Shown: positions 5,571 through 16,500 of the stretch, in pieces
Layout: each line of letters begins with the position of its first letter
Position numbering within the stretch: the first letter of the stretch is position 1
Assembly (NCBI GenBank): GCA_018065375.1
Contig: JAGHTJ010000012.1
Span: forward strand, 1 to 25,842
Reading direction: 5' to 3'
Origin: Candidatus Equinaster intestinalis
GTDB lineage: Bacteria > Bacillota_A > Clostridia > Oscillospirales > Acutalibacteraceae
DNA: 25,842 bases
Notes under the pieces: model-generated
Databases searched by the model: none
Seen by the model: only the letters and a program-made list of their open reading frames with translations
What the model was told of the DNA's origin: nothing
Program-made: the position numbers and the translations under genes

Positions 5571-6875
5571 CTACTTGACCGCCTGCTCCTTCGGACTGTT
5601 GAGAACCTTTGAGGAAACCTTATTCTCCGGTATAATTTCGCCGGCTTTCATAAGGGCACGCTTGGTAAGCAGGGGGCCTACAAGCTCATAAACGAGGACC
5701 GAAAACAGCACTATATTCCGTACAAGCCCGCCTACACCGTCTCCGAGCTGCATCGCCGAAACCGACATTCCGAGCGCAACACCCGCCTGCGGAAGCAGGG
5801 TTATTCCGAGGTGTTTTACTATCGTGCTATCGCACTTCATAAATTTCGAGCTCCATCTTGCGCCGAGGATTTTTCCGATAGAGCGGAATATTATGTAAAC
5901 TGCACCTACCCCTATAATCGACCATTTTGTGAATACCGAGAGCTCAAGCTCTGCACCGCTGATTACGAAAAAGAGGATAAAAAGCGGTGTGGTCCAGCGG
6001 TCAACACGGTCCATAAGCTCCTCGGAGGATTCGCATACATTGCAGAAAACCGTGCCGAGCATCATGCAGGCGAGCAGGGGAGAAAAGCCCACCGTAACCG
6101 CGCCGATTTTGAATTTCAGCATAGTAATCGCCACGGTAAGCACAACGAATGTTACAGATACCGAAAGGCGTTTACTGCGGGAATGGAAGAACTTTTCGGA
6201 CTGCGAGAAAAGATAACCCACCAAAAGTCCGAGCAAAAGTGAGGCAATTATTTCGATAAGAGGGTCGATAATTATTGAGATGAAATCCACCGCGCCTACT
6301 ACCATTGCCTTGGCGATGCCGAATGAAACGGCAAAAACTATGAGACCTACAGCGTCATCGAGAGCAACTATCGGCAGCAGCATATCGGTAAGAGGTCCCT
6401 TTGCTTTATACTGCCTTACAACCATAAGTGTTGCGGCGGGAGCGGTGGCGGTAGCAACGGCGCCGAGTGTTATTGCGGCGCTTATCGGGAAGACCGATTC
6501 GCCTAAAATTTTACTTAAAACGCAGAGCGCAACGTCTACAAAAAGTGTTGCCGTAAGAGCTTGGAAAACTCCTATAACGGTGGCTTGCTTGCCGATTTTT
6601 TTGAGCTGCGGAATTCGGAATTCATTGCCGATTGAAAAGGCGATAAATCCGAGAGCAACGTCCGAAATAACTCCGAAGCGAGATACATAGTCCGCCGTAG
6701 GGAATCCCAGACCGCTTACCCCGATAAGACTTGCTATCTGACCGAGTCCGTAAGGGCCGATAAGCACACCGGCGATAAGATAGCCCGTAACCGCTGGCAA
6801 ACCAAACGGTTTTATTATGCGGGTGAGCAAAAGCCCCATAATCAGCGCAACCGAAAGGCTCAAAAGAATATCCAT
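5571..6875 (-). CDS. CPA2-family cation/proton antiporter (copy 1)
   Basis: A 434-residue polytopic membrane protein, about 12-13 hydrophobic segments, of the KefB/NapA-like monovalent cation:proton antiporter-2 family. It should exchange Na+ or K+ for H+ across the cytoplasmic membrane. Landmarks are the N-terminal LPAVTGYLIAGVLIGPYG (26-43), ISDVALGFIAFSIGNEF (70-86) and the ion-binding Asp pair in VALDD174AVG. There is no C-terminal RCK/TrkA-N domain. The ATG at 6875 was chosen because the fold begins there; the longer frame to 6944 would overlap the promoter. It is about 85% identical to the copy at 20788 by hand count, with many synonymous differences, so both are under purifying selection. 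It is monocistronic and divergent from etfB. Substrate ion unknown. Confidence 0.9.
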   Translation of the reverse strand: MDILLSLSVALIMGLLLTRIIKPFGLPAVTGYLIAGVLIGPYGLGQIASLIGVSGLGFPTADYVSRFGVISDVALGFIAFSIGNEFRIPQLKKIGKQATVIGVFQALTATLFVDVALCVLSKILGESVFPISAAITLGAVATATAPAATLMVVRQYKAKGPLTDMLLPIVALDDAVGLIVFAVSFGIAKAMVVGAVDFISIIIDPLIEIIASLLLGLLVGYLFSQSEKFFHSRSKRLSVSVTFVVLTVAITMLKFKIGAVTVGFSPLLACMMLGTVFCNVCESSEELMDRVDRWTTPLFILFFVISGAELELSVFTKWSIIGVGAVYIIFRSIGKILGARWSSKFMKCDSTIVKHLGITLLPQAGVALGMSVSAMQLGDGVGGLVRNIVLFSVLVYELVGPLLTKRALMKAGEIIPENKVSSKVLNSPKEQAVK

Positions 6876-6915
6876 TATAAAACATCTCTTCTCAAAAACT
6901 GTAATGATACTTACA

Positions 6916-6944
6916 ATTATAGTAACGGTGCTTAACTTTTTCAA
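6916..6944 (-). promoter_or_regulatory. Promoter of antiporter copy 1
   Basis: On the minus strand TTGAAA (6939-6944), 17 nt, TATAAT (6916-6921), about 40 nt before the ATG at 6875. Confidence 0.75.
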
Positions 6945-6982
6945 CTTTTTTTAAAAAATATGGTAAAAAAGTTAAAGAAATG

Positions 6983-7011
6983 TTGTTTTTGTCGATAAAA
7001 TATGTTACAAT
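6983..7011 (+). promoter_or_regulatory. Promoter of the lactate dehydrogenase operon
   Basis: TTGTTT (6983-6988), 17 nt, TACAAT (7006-7011), 34 nt before the etfB ATG at 7045. It is back-to-back with the antiporter promoter across a 169-bp divergent region. Confidence 0.65.
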
Positions 7012-7044
7012 ATATCAAAACATTTTAAGGTGGGAGATAATATT

Positions 7045-7833
7045 ATGAATATTATTGTTTGCGTAAAGCAAGTACCCGGCACAAACCAGGTCGAGGTTGA
7101 CCCTGTAACCGGCGTTTTAAAACGTGACGGTGTTGACAGTAAGCTCAATCCTTATGACCTTTTTGCGCTGGAAGCGGCATTTAAAATCAAGGAAAAAATC
7201 GGCGGCAAAATCACCGCTCTTTCCATGGGACCGAATCAGGCGATTCCCTCCCTTATGGAAACGGTTTATATGGGAACTGACGGCGGCGTTCTGCTTTCCG
7301 ACAGAAAGTTTGCCGGTGCAGACGTTCAGGCAACGAGCTATGCTTTAAGTCTTGGTGTTCGCAAGATAGGTAATTACGACCTTATCATTTGCGGCAAGCA
7401 GACTACTGACGGTGATACCGCGCAGGTTGGCCCCGAAATGGCAGAAAAGCTCGGAATTGAGCATGTAACAAATGTTGTGTCGATAGACGATGTTACCGAT
7501 AAAACCGTTACCGTAACATTCTCGATGGACGATTGCTTCCAGACACAGAAAATGCAGTTGCCCTGCCTTATCACAATAGATAAAGACGCTTTCACTCCGA
7601 GACTGCCTTCCTATAAGGTAAAGAAGCAGTGCACCGGTGAAGAGGTTACGGTTTATACCGTTGCCGACCTTGAGGGCGTTGATGAGAGCCGTTTGGGACT
7701 TAAGGGCTCACCCACACAGGTTGAAAGAATTTTCCCGCCCGAAAAGAACTCTGAAAAGCAGATGTTCGAGGGCGATGCAGAAAAGCTTTCCGATAGTCTT
7801 TATACACTACTTAAAGACAGAAAATTCATTTAA
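7045..7833 (+). CDS. etfB: Electron transfer flavoprotein beta subunit (confurcating LDH complex)
   Basis: A 262-residue EtfB. It opens with MNIIVCVKQVPGT and has the flavin-site segment GKQTTDGDTAQVGPEMAE (about residues 117-134), the form found in bifurcating Etf proteins that hold the electron-splitting FAD. The ATG at 7045 has GGGAG 8 nt upstream. It is followed after 14 nt by etfA and then by the FAD-dependent dehydrogenase, matching the lctBCD order of Acetobacterium woodii. In that complex lactate oxidation by NAD+ is driven by simultaneous oxidation of reduced ferredoxin. No nearby lactate permease or racemase is seen. Confidence 0.93.
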   Translation: MNIIVCVKQVPGTNQVEVDPVTGVLKRDGVDSKLNPYDLFALEAAFKIKEKIGGKITALSMGPNQAIPSLMETVYMGTDGGVLLSDRKFAGADVQATSYALSLGVRKIGNYDLIICGKQTTDGDTAQVGPEMAEKLGIEHVTNVVSIDDVTDKTVTVTFSMDDCFQTQKMQLPCLITIDKDAFTPRLPSYKVKKQCTGEEVTVYTVADLEGVDESRLGLKGSPTQVERIFPPEKNSEKQMFEGDAEKLSDSLYTLLKDRKFI

Positions 7834-7847
7834 GGGGGAAGAAAACG

Positions 7848-9026
7848 ATGGCTTTAAAGATAAACAAAGAAAAAGTTACAAAAGAAACCGCCGAACAGCT
7901 CGTATCTATATGCCCCTTTGGTGCAATTTCGTATGATGGTGAACTGAAAATCGGTTCAGGTTGTAAAATGTGTAAGCTCTGCGTTAAAAAAGGACCTGCA
8001 GGGGTTGTTACATTTGAAGAGGAGCAGGTTCAAACCTGCGATAAATCGGCATGGAACGGCGTATGCGTTTTTGCCGAGCAGAGAGAGGGTAAAATTCACC
8101 CGGTATCATTGGAGCTTCTCGGTAAAGCGAGAGAGTTGGCTTCGGTTATCGGTCACGAGGTTTACGCTCTGCTTATAGGAAGCGGCGTTGAAGCGGCGGC
8201 AAATGAGCTTCTTTCCTACGGTGCCGATAAGGTATTCATTTATGATGATGCCGCTTTAAAAGATTTCGTTATTTCACCCTATGCAAATGCCTTCACTGAT
8301 TTCATCGAAAAGATTAAGCCTTCGAGCATTCTCGTAGGTGCTACGGTGCTCGGACGTTCCCTCGCTCCGAAGGTAGCGGCAAGGGTAGGAGCCGGTCTTA
8401 CTGCCGACTGCACAATCCTCAAAATGAAAGAAAACACCGATTTGGTACAGATAAGACCTGCTTTCGGCGGTAACATTATGGCGCAGATTGTATCTCCCAA
8501 TACCCGTCCGCAGTTCTGTACCGTAAGATATAAGATATTCTCTGCTCCCGAAAAGTGCGAGCCTCACGGTGAAATAGTTAAGATGAATGTAACTGCCGAT
8601 ATGCTCAAGGCAAATTCGGAGGTTATAAAGGTAGTTAAAAAGCCCAACGAAATTGATATTTCCGATGCCGATACAATAGTTGCGGTAGGTAGAGGCTTCT
8701 GCGGTAAGGACGATATAGAAATGGCAAAAGAGCTTGCCGATGCTCTCGGCGCACAGCTCGCCTGCACACGTCCGCTGGTTGAAAGCGGTGCATTTGATGC
8801 AAAGCATCAGATTGGTCTTTCGGGCAGAACGGTTAAGCCGAAACTCATTATTGCGCTCGGTATTTCGGGCTCGGTACAGTTTGCGGCAGGTATGAGAAAT
8901 TCCGATGTAATCGTTGCCGTAAACAATGATGCTTCGGCAAATATTTTTGACGTTGCTCATTACGGCTTCGTAGGTAATGCAAAAGAAATCGTACCCGAGC
9001 TTATCGCCAAAATCAAAGGAGAATAA
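7848..9026 (+). CDS. etfA: Electron transfer flavoprotein alpha subunit with N-terminal Fe-S domain
   Basis: A 392-residue EtfA. The first about 60 residues form a small ferredoxin-like extension with Cys22 (CPFGAI) and Cys39-x2-Cys42-x2-Cys45 followed by GPAGV, enough for one [4Fe-4S] cluster. A shared Rossmann-like Etf domain follows, then the C-terminal FAD domain with VGRGFCGK (about 280) and LSGRTVKPKL...GISGSVQF (about 323-345). The N-terminal cluster is a feature of EtfA/LctC in confurcating lactate dehydrogenases, where it is thought to connect to ferredoxin. AGGGGG lies upstream of the ATG, and the stop is 3 bases before the dehydrogenase start, consistent with coupled translation of complex subunits. 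Confidence 0.93.
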   Translation: MALKINKEKVTKETAEQLVSICPFGAISYDGELKIGSGCKMCKLCVKKGPAGVVTFEEEQVQTCDKSAWNGVCVFAEQREGKIHPVSLELLGKARELASVIGHEVYALLIGSGVEAAANELLSYGADKVFIYDDAALKDFVISPYANAFTDFIEKIKPSSILVGATVLGRSLAPKVAARVGAGLTADCTILKMKENTDLVQIRPAFGGNIMAQIVSPNTRPQFCTVRYKIFSAPEKCEPHGEIVKMNVTADMLKANSEVIKVVKKPNEIDISDADTIVAVGRGFCGKDDIEMAKELADALGAQLACTRPLVESGAFDAKHQIGLSGRTVKPKLIIALGISGSVQFAAGMRNSDVIVAVNNDASANIFDVAHYGFVGNAKEIVPELIAKIKGE

Positions 9027-9029
9027 ACC

Positions 9030-10421
9030 ATGTATAATAAAGTAACTAAATCTGATATTGATTACATAGTAAGCGTTACTGATGCTTCACGTGTTGTTTG
9101 CGGCGAGGATATAAGCGAAGATTACAGTCATGATGAGCTCGGCGGAATAAAGAGCAGTCCGAGCGTTCTCGTTAAGGTGCTTTCCACCGAAGAGGTTTCA
9201 AAAATTATGAAATATGCCAATGAGCATCTGCTTCCGGTAGTTGTTCGCGGAAGCGGTACCGGCCTTGTAGGCTCGGCTGTTGCAACACAGGGCGGCATAA
9301 TGATTGAAACTACCGCAATGAATAAAATTTTAGAGCTTGATGAAGAAAACCTCACCGTTACGGTACAGCCCGGCGTTCTGCTCATGGAGCTTGCCGCATT
9401 CGCCGAGGAGCACGATTTCCTTTATCCGCCGGATCCCGGTGAAAAATCGGCTACCATAGCCGGTAATATTTCCACCAATGCGGGCGGTATGAGAGCCGTA
9501 AAATACGGTGTTACCCGCGATTTCGTAAGAGGTCTTACGGTAGTTCTGCCAAACGGTGAAATAGTAAATTTGGGCGGTAAGGTAGTTAAAAACAGTACCG
9601 GTTACAGCCTTTTAAATCTTATGATAGGTTCTGAAGGAACACTCGGTGTTATTACCGAAGCGGTGCTTAAACTTATACCTCTGCCGAAAACCACAGTAAG
9701 TTTGCTTGTTCCCTTCGGCAGCATAAACGAAGCCATTGAAACCGTTCCGGAAATCATCAAGAGCCGTGCTTCCCTCACTGCTATCGAATTTTTTGAGAGA
9801 GAAACAATACTTTTCGCAGAGGAATACCTCGGCAAGAAGTTCCCCGATACACGCTATCCCGCATACCTGCTTTTGACGGTTGACGGTAACGAAAAAGCCG
9901 AAATCGAAAAAGAGCTTTCGGCAGTTGCTGATTTGTGTATGGAAAAGGGCGCGCAGGATGCATTCATCGTTGATACCGATGAGCGTAAGGATTCGGTATG
10001 GAAGGCAAGAGGCGCATTCCTCGAAGCAATCAAGGCTTCTACCTCGGAAATGGACGAATGCGATGTTGTTGTTCCGCGTAATAAGGTTGCTGAATTCATC
10101 GAGTATACCCACGAGGTTTCAAAGAAGCTCGGTGTTCGTATTCCTTCCTTCGGTCACGCCGGAGACGGTAACCTTCACGTTTACATCTGCAGAGACGATT
10201 TGCCCGAGGATAAATGGGATGCAACCCTTAAAGAGGCATTCCGCCTTATGTATTCAAAATCAAACGAGCTTAAGGGTCTCGTTTCGGGCGAACACGGTAT
10301 AGGCTATGCCAAAAAGCAGTATATGTACGAATGCTACGGCGATACCCAGCTTGAGCTTATGCGCGGTATTAAGTCGGTATTCGATAAAAATAATATTTTA
10401 AATCCCAATAAGCTTTTCTAA
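9030..10421 (+). CDS. lctD: FAD-linked lactate dehydrogenase (GlcD/LctD family)
   Basis: A 463-residue FAD_binding_4 / FAD-oxidase_C flavoprotein. The PCMH-type FAD domain is marked by [15 protein letters not shown] (about 70-84), [20 protein letters not shown] (133-152) and [20 protein letters not shown] (about 189-208). The C-terminal substrate domain has the His motif [13 protein letters not shown] (about 375-387) and [10 protein letters not shown] near the end. It should oxidise D-lactate (or a related 2-hydroxy acid such as glycolate) to the keto acid and pass electrons to the Etf pair encoded directly upstream. The context makes lactate the best guess. It is the last gene of the operon, followed 9 bases later by a strong terminator. 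Confidence 0.9.
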   Translation: MYNKVTKSDIDYIVSVTDASRVVCGEDISEDYSHDELGGIKSSPSVLVKVLSTEEVSKIMKYANEHLLPVVVRGSGTGLVGSAVATQGGIMIETTAMNKILELDEENLTVTVQPGVLLMELAAFAEEHDFLYPPDPGEKSATIAGNISTNAGGMRAVKYGVTRDFVRGLTVVLPNGEIVNLGGKVVKNSTGYSLLNLMIGSEGTLGVITEAVLKLIPLPKTTVSLLVPFGSINEAIETVPEIIKSRASLTAIEFFERETILFAEEYLGKKFPDTRYPAYLLLTVDGNEKAEIEKELSAVADLCMEKGAQDAFIVDTDERKDSVWKARGAFLEAIKASTSEMDECDVVVPRNKVAEFIEYTHEVSKKLGVRIPSFGHAGDGNLHVYICRDDLPEDKWDATLKEAFRLMYSKSNELKGLVSGEHGIGYAKKQYMYECYGDTQLELMRGIKSVFDKNNILNPNKLF

Positions 10422-10429
10422 AAAAGTTG

Positions 10430-10461
10430 CGGCTCTTCGGTTTTCCGGAGAGCCGTTTTTT
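10430..10461 (+). terminator. Terminator of the lactate dehydrogenase operon
   Basis: CGGCTCTTCGG (10430-10440), TTTT loop, CCGGAGAGCCG (10445-10455): an 11-bp stem with one T-G wobble, followed by TTTTTT (10456-10461). It separates the lactate operon from the NRPS promoter. Confidence 0.9.
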
Positions 10462-10484
10462 ATTATTTATCTTTTGCTATATTA

Positions 10485-10513
10485 TTGATTTTGCCTTTCA
10501 TATATGATAATAT
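10485..10513 (+). promoter_or_regulatory. Candidate promoter of the NRPS operon
   Basis: TTGATT (10485-10490), 17 nt, TAATAT (10508-10513), 30 nt before the NRPS ATG at 10544. A shifted alternative, TTGCCT (10491-10496) with TATTAT 17 nt on, is equally spaced. No clear alternative-sigma motif was recognised. This is the only promoter seen for the following seven genes. Confidence 0.5.
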
Positions 10514-10543
10514 TATTATATAAATTATAAAGGACGGGATTTT

Positions 10544-13500
10544 ATGTCGGCTGTTCAGAACTTTAAAAGTGCACCCTTGACTAATTCGGCTCTCGGAGTT
10601 TATCTCGAATGTATGGAAAATCCATCTTCTGTGATGTATAACATACTTTTTTCGGTGGATTTGCCCCTTTCAACCGATATTAAAAGGTTTAAAGAAGCTG
10701 TAAAAACAGTCGTGGAAGCACACCCGTCTTTAATGGTAAACCTGAAGGTTGTAAACGGTGTTCCGTCTTTTGTGCAGGCAAACCACGAAATTAAGATTGA
10801 AGAAATAGAAACCGATGATACCGAAAAGGAAATATCCGGTTTTGCGCGTCCTTTTGATTTGGAAAACGACCCGCTTTTCAGATTTGCCGTAATCCGCTCT
10901 GAAAAAAAGACAGTATTTGTTTTTGATATTCACCACACCGTTTTTGACGGTACATCCTTAAAGGTTTTTGTAAATCAGATAAAAGAAGCTTACCTTACGG
11001 GCAAATGTGAAGCCGAAAAAACCACGATTTTCGATGTAGGCGTGGCCGAAGCAAAGCTTCCCGATACTCCCGAATACAAAAAAGCGCAGGAGTTTTTTAA
11101 AGAAAAATTCGATGGTGCCGAATGTGATTTAAAGCCCGCTACCGATATTTTCGAAGAGGTTGAATTTTCGGTTGCCGAGGGCGTAGTGTCGCTTGATTGC
11201 TCGGATAGAATAAACGAGAAAGAAATTACCGATTTTGCAAAAAAACTCGGTGTTAATGAAAATGCCGTATTTACCGGCGCATTTGCTTATGCCATGGCTA
11301 AATTTGCGGGCGGTCTTGAAACCTTTTTCTGTACCGCAAACCACGGCAGACGCAGTAAAGATTACCAAAATACTTTCGGCATATTTGTAAAAACCATGCC
11401 GCTGTATTTTAGTATTGATGAAAACTGCAGTGTTGCAGACTTCCTTAAATATACCTATGATTATTACTATCAAACCAAAATTAACAGCATTGTTTCGTTT
11501 GGCGAGCTTGCCGCAAGCTACGGTGTGAACGACAGTATAAGCTTCGTTTACCAAACCGATTTGTTTGAGCCCATTACGTTTTTGGAGGGCGAAATGGTTA
11601 TTACCTACCGCTGTCCGCCCGAAACCCAGCTTGACTGGGATATGATGCTGATGAAATCGGCAGGCAGTTATTCCATTCTTTCGCATTACAGAAAGAGCGC
11701 ATATTCGGGTAAATTTGTAGAGAGCTTCTGCAGGTTCTTCGTGAATATTGTTTGCGGTATCTTAAAAGCCGAAAAACTCGGTGATATTCCGCTTGTAAGT
11801 GATGAAAATATGGCGGAATATGCAAAAATTAACTCTACCGAGGCAGAAATTTGCAGTGAAAAAACCGTTGTAGACCTTTTCCGCGAGCAGGTTGCCAAAA
11901 CCCCCGATAATATCTGCCTTGTTTATAAAGAAAACCGCTATACATATTCCGAGGTTGACCGTATTACCGATATTCTTGCTGAAAATCTTGTAAAAAAGGG
12001 AGTAGGCAGGGAAAAGGTAGTAGGCGTTTTGATACCGAGAAATGAATATATGCTTATCTGCTCGCTCGGTGTTTTAAAGGCGGGCGGCGCGTATCTGCCC
12101 CTCGACCCGACCTATCCTCCCGAAAGGCTCAACCTTATGGTAAAGGATTCGGGCGCGATGCTGCTTCTTTACGATAAAAGCTTGGCAGATGTAATCGGTG
12201 AAGATTTCGCGGGAGAAAGAATTTGCACCGATGAAATCAAAAATATGAAGGATATTTCGGTAAACCTTGAAAGCCCCAAACCCGAGGATTTGTTTGTTAT
12301 GCTTTACACATCGGGTTCTACCGGATTGCCGAAGGGGGTTATGTTCGAGCATTCCAACACACTTGTTACTACCGAGTGGGTTAAAAAGCACTTCGAAATA
12401 GATGAAGCCTCCCGCGTTACGGTGTATGCTTCCTATGGCTTTGATGCCCACGCATTCGATATTTATCCCGCCATAACCTCAGGCGCCGAGCTTCATATTA
12501 TCGGGGAAGATATTCGTCTTGATTTCCCGCTTCTCAAGGATTATTTCAATAATAACGGTATAACTCATACCGTAATGACAATGCAGGTGGGCCGTCAGTT
12601 CGCCCTTATGGGAGGACTTACCACCCTTAAACATCTTTCGGTTGCCGGAGAAAAATTAACTCCGCTTGATAAGCCGGAGAACTTTAAGTTTTACAATCTT
12701 TACGGTCCTACCGAGGGCTCGATTATCACGAGCGCATTCCTTATGGATAAAAAATACAAGGATGTTCCGATAGGCTATGCCGTTGATAACCTCAAAACCT
12801 ACGTTGTTGATAAGAAAGGAAAACTCTTGCCCATAGGTGCGGTAGGTGAGCTTTGGATAGCCGGTCCTCACGTTACAAGGGGATACCTTAATCGCCCCGA
12901 AAAGCAGGCGGAGGCTTACGGCGAAAATACATTTGAAAAAATCGAGGGTTACGAAAGAATTTACCGTACCGGCGATATTGTGCGACTCTGTGCTGACGGT
13001 AATCTGCAGTTTGTAGGTCGCCGTGATGCACAGGTAAAGGTAAGGGGCTTTCGTGTAGAGCTTACCGAAATCGAGGAGGTTATCCGCAGATTTGAGGGCA
13101 TTAAAGATGCCACCGTTGCGGCATTTGATGCTTCTTCGGGTGGTAAGTTTATAGCGGCATACGTAGTTTCCGATAATACGGTAGATACAGAAGCGCTTGC
13201 CGATTTCATAAGGTCGGAAAAACCGCCTTATATGGTGCCTGCCGTTACGATGCAGATAGATAAAATTCCGCTTAACCAAAACAGTAAGGTAAATAAAAAG
13301 GCGTTGCCGCTTCCCGAATTTAAGGCGCAGGATACCACTCCGCCCGAAAACGATACCCAAAAGGCGATTTTCGATATGATAAGTGAAATTATCGGGCATA
13401 CCTCCTACGGTGTTGATACCGATATTTTCGAGGCGGGTCTTACCTCAATCGGCTCGATAAAGCTGGCAGTTGCCCTTTCGGATAAGTTCGGTGCACCCAT

Positions 13501-16500
13501 AAAAATAAAGGATATTAAGGAAAACGAAACGGTAAGAAAGCTCGAAAAGTTTTTCGGTGCTTTAGTGGAGACCAAAACCTACGAAAAAATGGAAGACTAT
13601 CCGCTTACCGAAACCCAAAAAGGTATACTTACCGAATGCCTTGCAAATGCCGGCAGTACGGCGTATAATATCCCCCTGCTTTTAAAAATCGGGGAGGGTA
13701 TTGAGCTTTCGCGCTTAAATGATGCCGTAAAAGCGGCGATAAACGCCCACCCGTTTGTAAAGCAGAAGCTTTTCGCCGATAAAAACGGCGATATAAGGGC
13801 AAAAAGATGCGATGATGAAGAGGCAAATTCCGTAATCATCGAGCGTGAGCCCGATTTTGATAAGCTTATTCGTCCCTTCGCAATTCTCGGCGATACCCTC
13901 TACCGTTGTGAAATTTATAAGGGTGAAAAGGCAAATTATCTCTTTATGGATTTCCACCATATAATAAGTGACGGTACAAGCGAAAATATACTGCTTGATG
14001 ATATTCAAAAGGCCTACGATGGGGTAACCCTTACTGCAGAAAGCTATTCGGGATATGAGGTTGCCCTCGATGAGGAGGCGGCTCGTAAAACCGAGGCTTA
14101 TAATACCGCAAAGGCGCATTACGATTCTGTTTTTGCGGGAGTGGATAGTGAATGTATGCCGCAAAAGGCGCCCGAGGAAAATCCGAGCGGTGCGGCAAGT
14201 GTTACGGTATGCGCCGATACCGATTTTGGCGCAGTAAAGGAATATTGCGATAAAAACGGACTTACTCCGAACGCGTTTTTCAATGCCGCATTCGGCTTCA
14301 CCCTCGCAAGATTCGGCTATAAAGAGGATACCGTTTTCGCAACGGTTTATAACGGCAGAAACGATTCACGTACTGCCCACACCGTTGCAATGCTTGTTAA
14401 AACCCTGCCGGTAGCCCTTTGCACCGATGGCAAGATAAAAATTAAAGATGCCGTGAAATCACTCGGAAATCAGCTTATGAACAGTATGGCAAATGATATT
14501 TACTCCTTTGCCGAGATTTCGCGGGCGTACGGCATAAATGCAGATGTAATTTTCGTTTATCAGGGCGAGGATTTCAATTTCTCTACCCTTTGCGGCGAAA
14601 AAGCCGAAATGATAAAGCTTCAAAGCAGTACTGAAAAGGCGCCGCTCTCGCTTTGCGTTTATATTAAAAACGGCAAAATTACAGCCGATGCCGAATACAG
14701 CACCGAAGTTTACTGCAAGGACTTTATCGAAAGCTTCCTTAATTCCTTTAGTGCCGCCGTAAAAGAATTTCTTAAAAAGGAAACATTCGCGGAGGTTTCG
14801 TTGCTTAACGGCTTCGCCGAAGAAAGATATGAGATTTTAAACGATAACGATACCGAAATAAGGGATATTCCGTGCTTTGAGTTTGTGGACGAGTTTGCCG
14901 CAAAAACTCCCGATAAAACGGCGGTTATTTCGGCAGGCAGAAGCCTTACATTCGGCTCCCTTGCCGATATTTCAAACCGCATTGCCAATGCCCTCATTAA
15001 AAAGGGTGTTACCAAAAATACCATTATCGGTATGGTTTTAGACCGCGGCGTGGAGGTTTATACCTGCGAGCTCGGTATTATGAAGGCGGGCGGCGCGTTT
15101 TTACCGATGCTGCCTACCTACCCCGATGAAAGAATTGATTTCTGCCTTACTAATGCAGAAAGTCCGCTGGTGGTAACAACTGCCGAAATTCTTTCTCAAA
15201 AGGGCGACCTCTTTACACCCGATAAGCCCTATAAAACCGTAACGGTTGAGGAGCTGCTTGAAACAGAAGAAAGCTCGGCTCCGGGCATTAAAATCAACCC
15301 CGATGATATGGCTTACTGCATCTATACATCGGGTTCAACAGGTACACCCAAGGGCGTTATGATAAAGCATCATAACCTTTCAAACTTCGTTCAGACACAT
15401 CAGTATACAATCAACTTTTTAAGTGATGCTACGGCAACCGGCTCAATGCTTTCGATGAGCTCAATTTCATTCGATATGTCAATCTATGAAATTATGCTTC
15501 CGATTTGTGCCGGAAAAACCGCAAGTATGGCTACCGAGGAGGAAATCCATAACCCGATAGCCCTTATTTCTCTGCTTGAAAATGCCAATGTAGAGGATAT
15601 TACCTGCACGCCCACATTTATAACCAATATGATGGGTATTCCGGAATTTGCCCGTCAGATAAGCCGCCTTAAATCAATAACCGTTGGTGCCGAGGCATTC
15701 CCGCCCACCCTTTATGATACACTTAAAAGGGTCGCTCCCGATTTGCAGATAATAAACGGCTACGGTCCTACCGAATGTACGATATGCTGTTCCGAAAAGG
15801 AGCTTCATTCGGGCAAAAATGTTACAATCGGCAGACCTTCCCGCAACTGTAAGATGTTCGTTATGGATAAGTTCGGCAATATTCTGCCTCCCTTTGCGGC
15901 AGGCGAGCTTATAATCTGCGGTGATTATGTCGGCGGCGGATACATAAAGCTTCCCGAAAAGAATGCCGCTTCATTCTTCAATGTAAGGGGTCTCCCGGCA
16001 TATCATAGCGGCGACCTCGTAAGACTTGACGGTAACTCGGAAATTGCCTTTACCGGCAGAATTGATAATCAGATTAAGCTTCGCGGCTTCCGTATTGAGC
16101 TTGATGAAATTGAAAAGGTCACCTGTAGCTATGAGGGTGTAAGGCAGAGTAAGGTGCTTGTACGCAATAACGGAACCGAGGATTACCTTGTGGGCTTCTT
16201 TACGGCCGACAAGCAGGTCGATATAGCCGACCTCACCGCACATTTAAAATCACGGCTCACCTATTATATGGTGCCCGCTGTTTTGATGCAGCTTGAAAAA
16301 ATGCCGCTCACTCCAAACGGTAAGATTGATAAAAACGGCTTCCCGGAGGTACAAAAGGTATCGGTAAAGCGGGAAAGAAAAGCGGCTAAAAAATCCCTTG
16401 AACAGCGTCTTTGCGAGATATTTGCAGAGGTTCTTAATACCGATGAAATTTATGCCGATGATAATTTCTTCGAGCTCGGCGGAACCTCGATTTCGGCTTC

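Noticed and set aside
5811..6242. Open frames on the plus strand opposite antiporter copy 1
   Set aside because: They are antisense to a conserved membrane protein gene with a good promoter and start; the translated products are low-complexity and unlike any known family.
8274..8960. Long open frame (228 codons) on the minus strand
   Set aside because: It is entirely antisense to etfA, which has full family motifs; the antisense protein shows no domain pattern and no ribosome site.
12656..13399. Long open frame (247 codons) on the minus strand inside the NRPS
   Set aside because: It lies opposite A1/T1 coding sequence with intact motifs; long antisense frames are expected from this codon usage.
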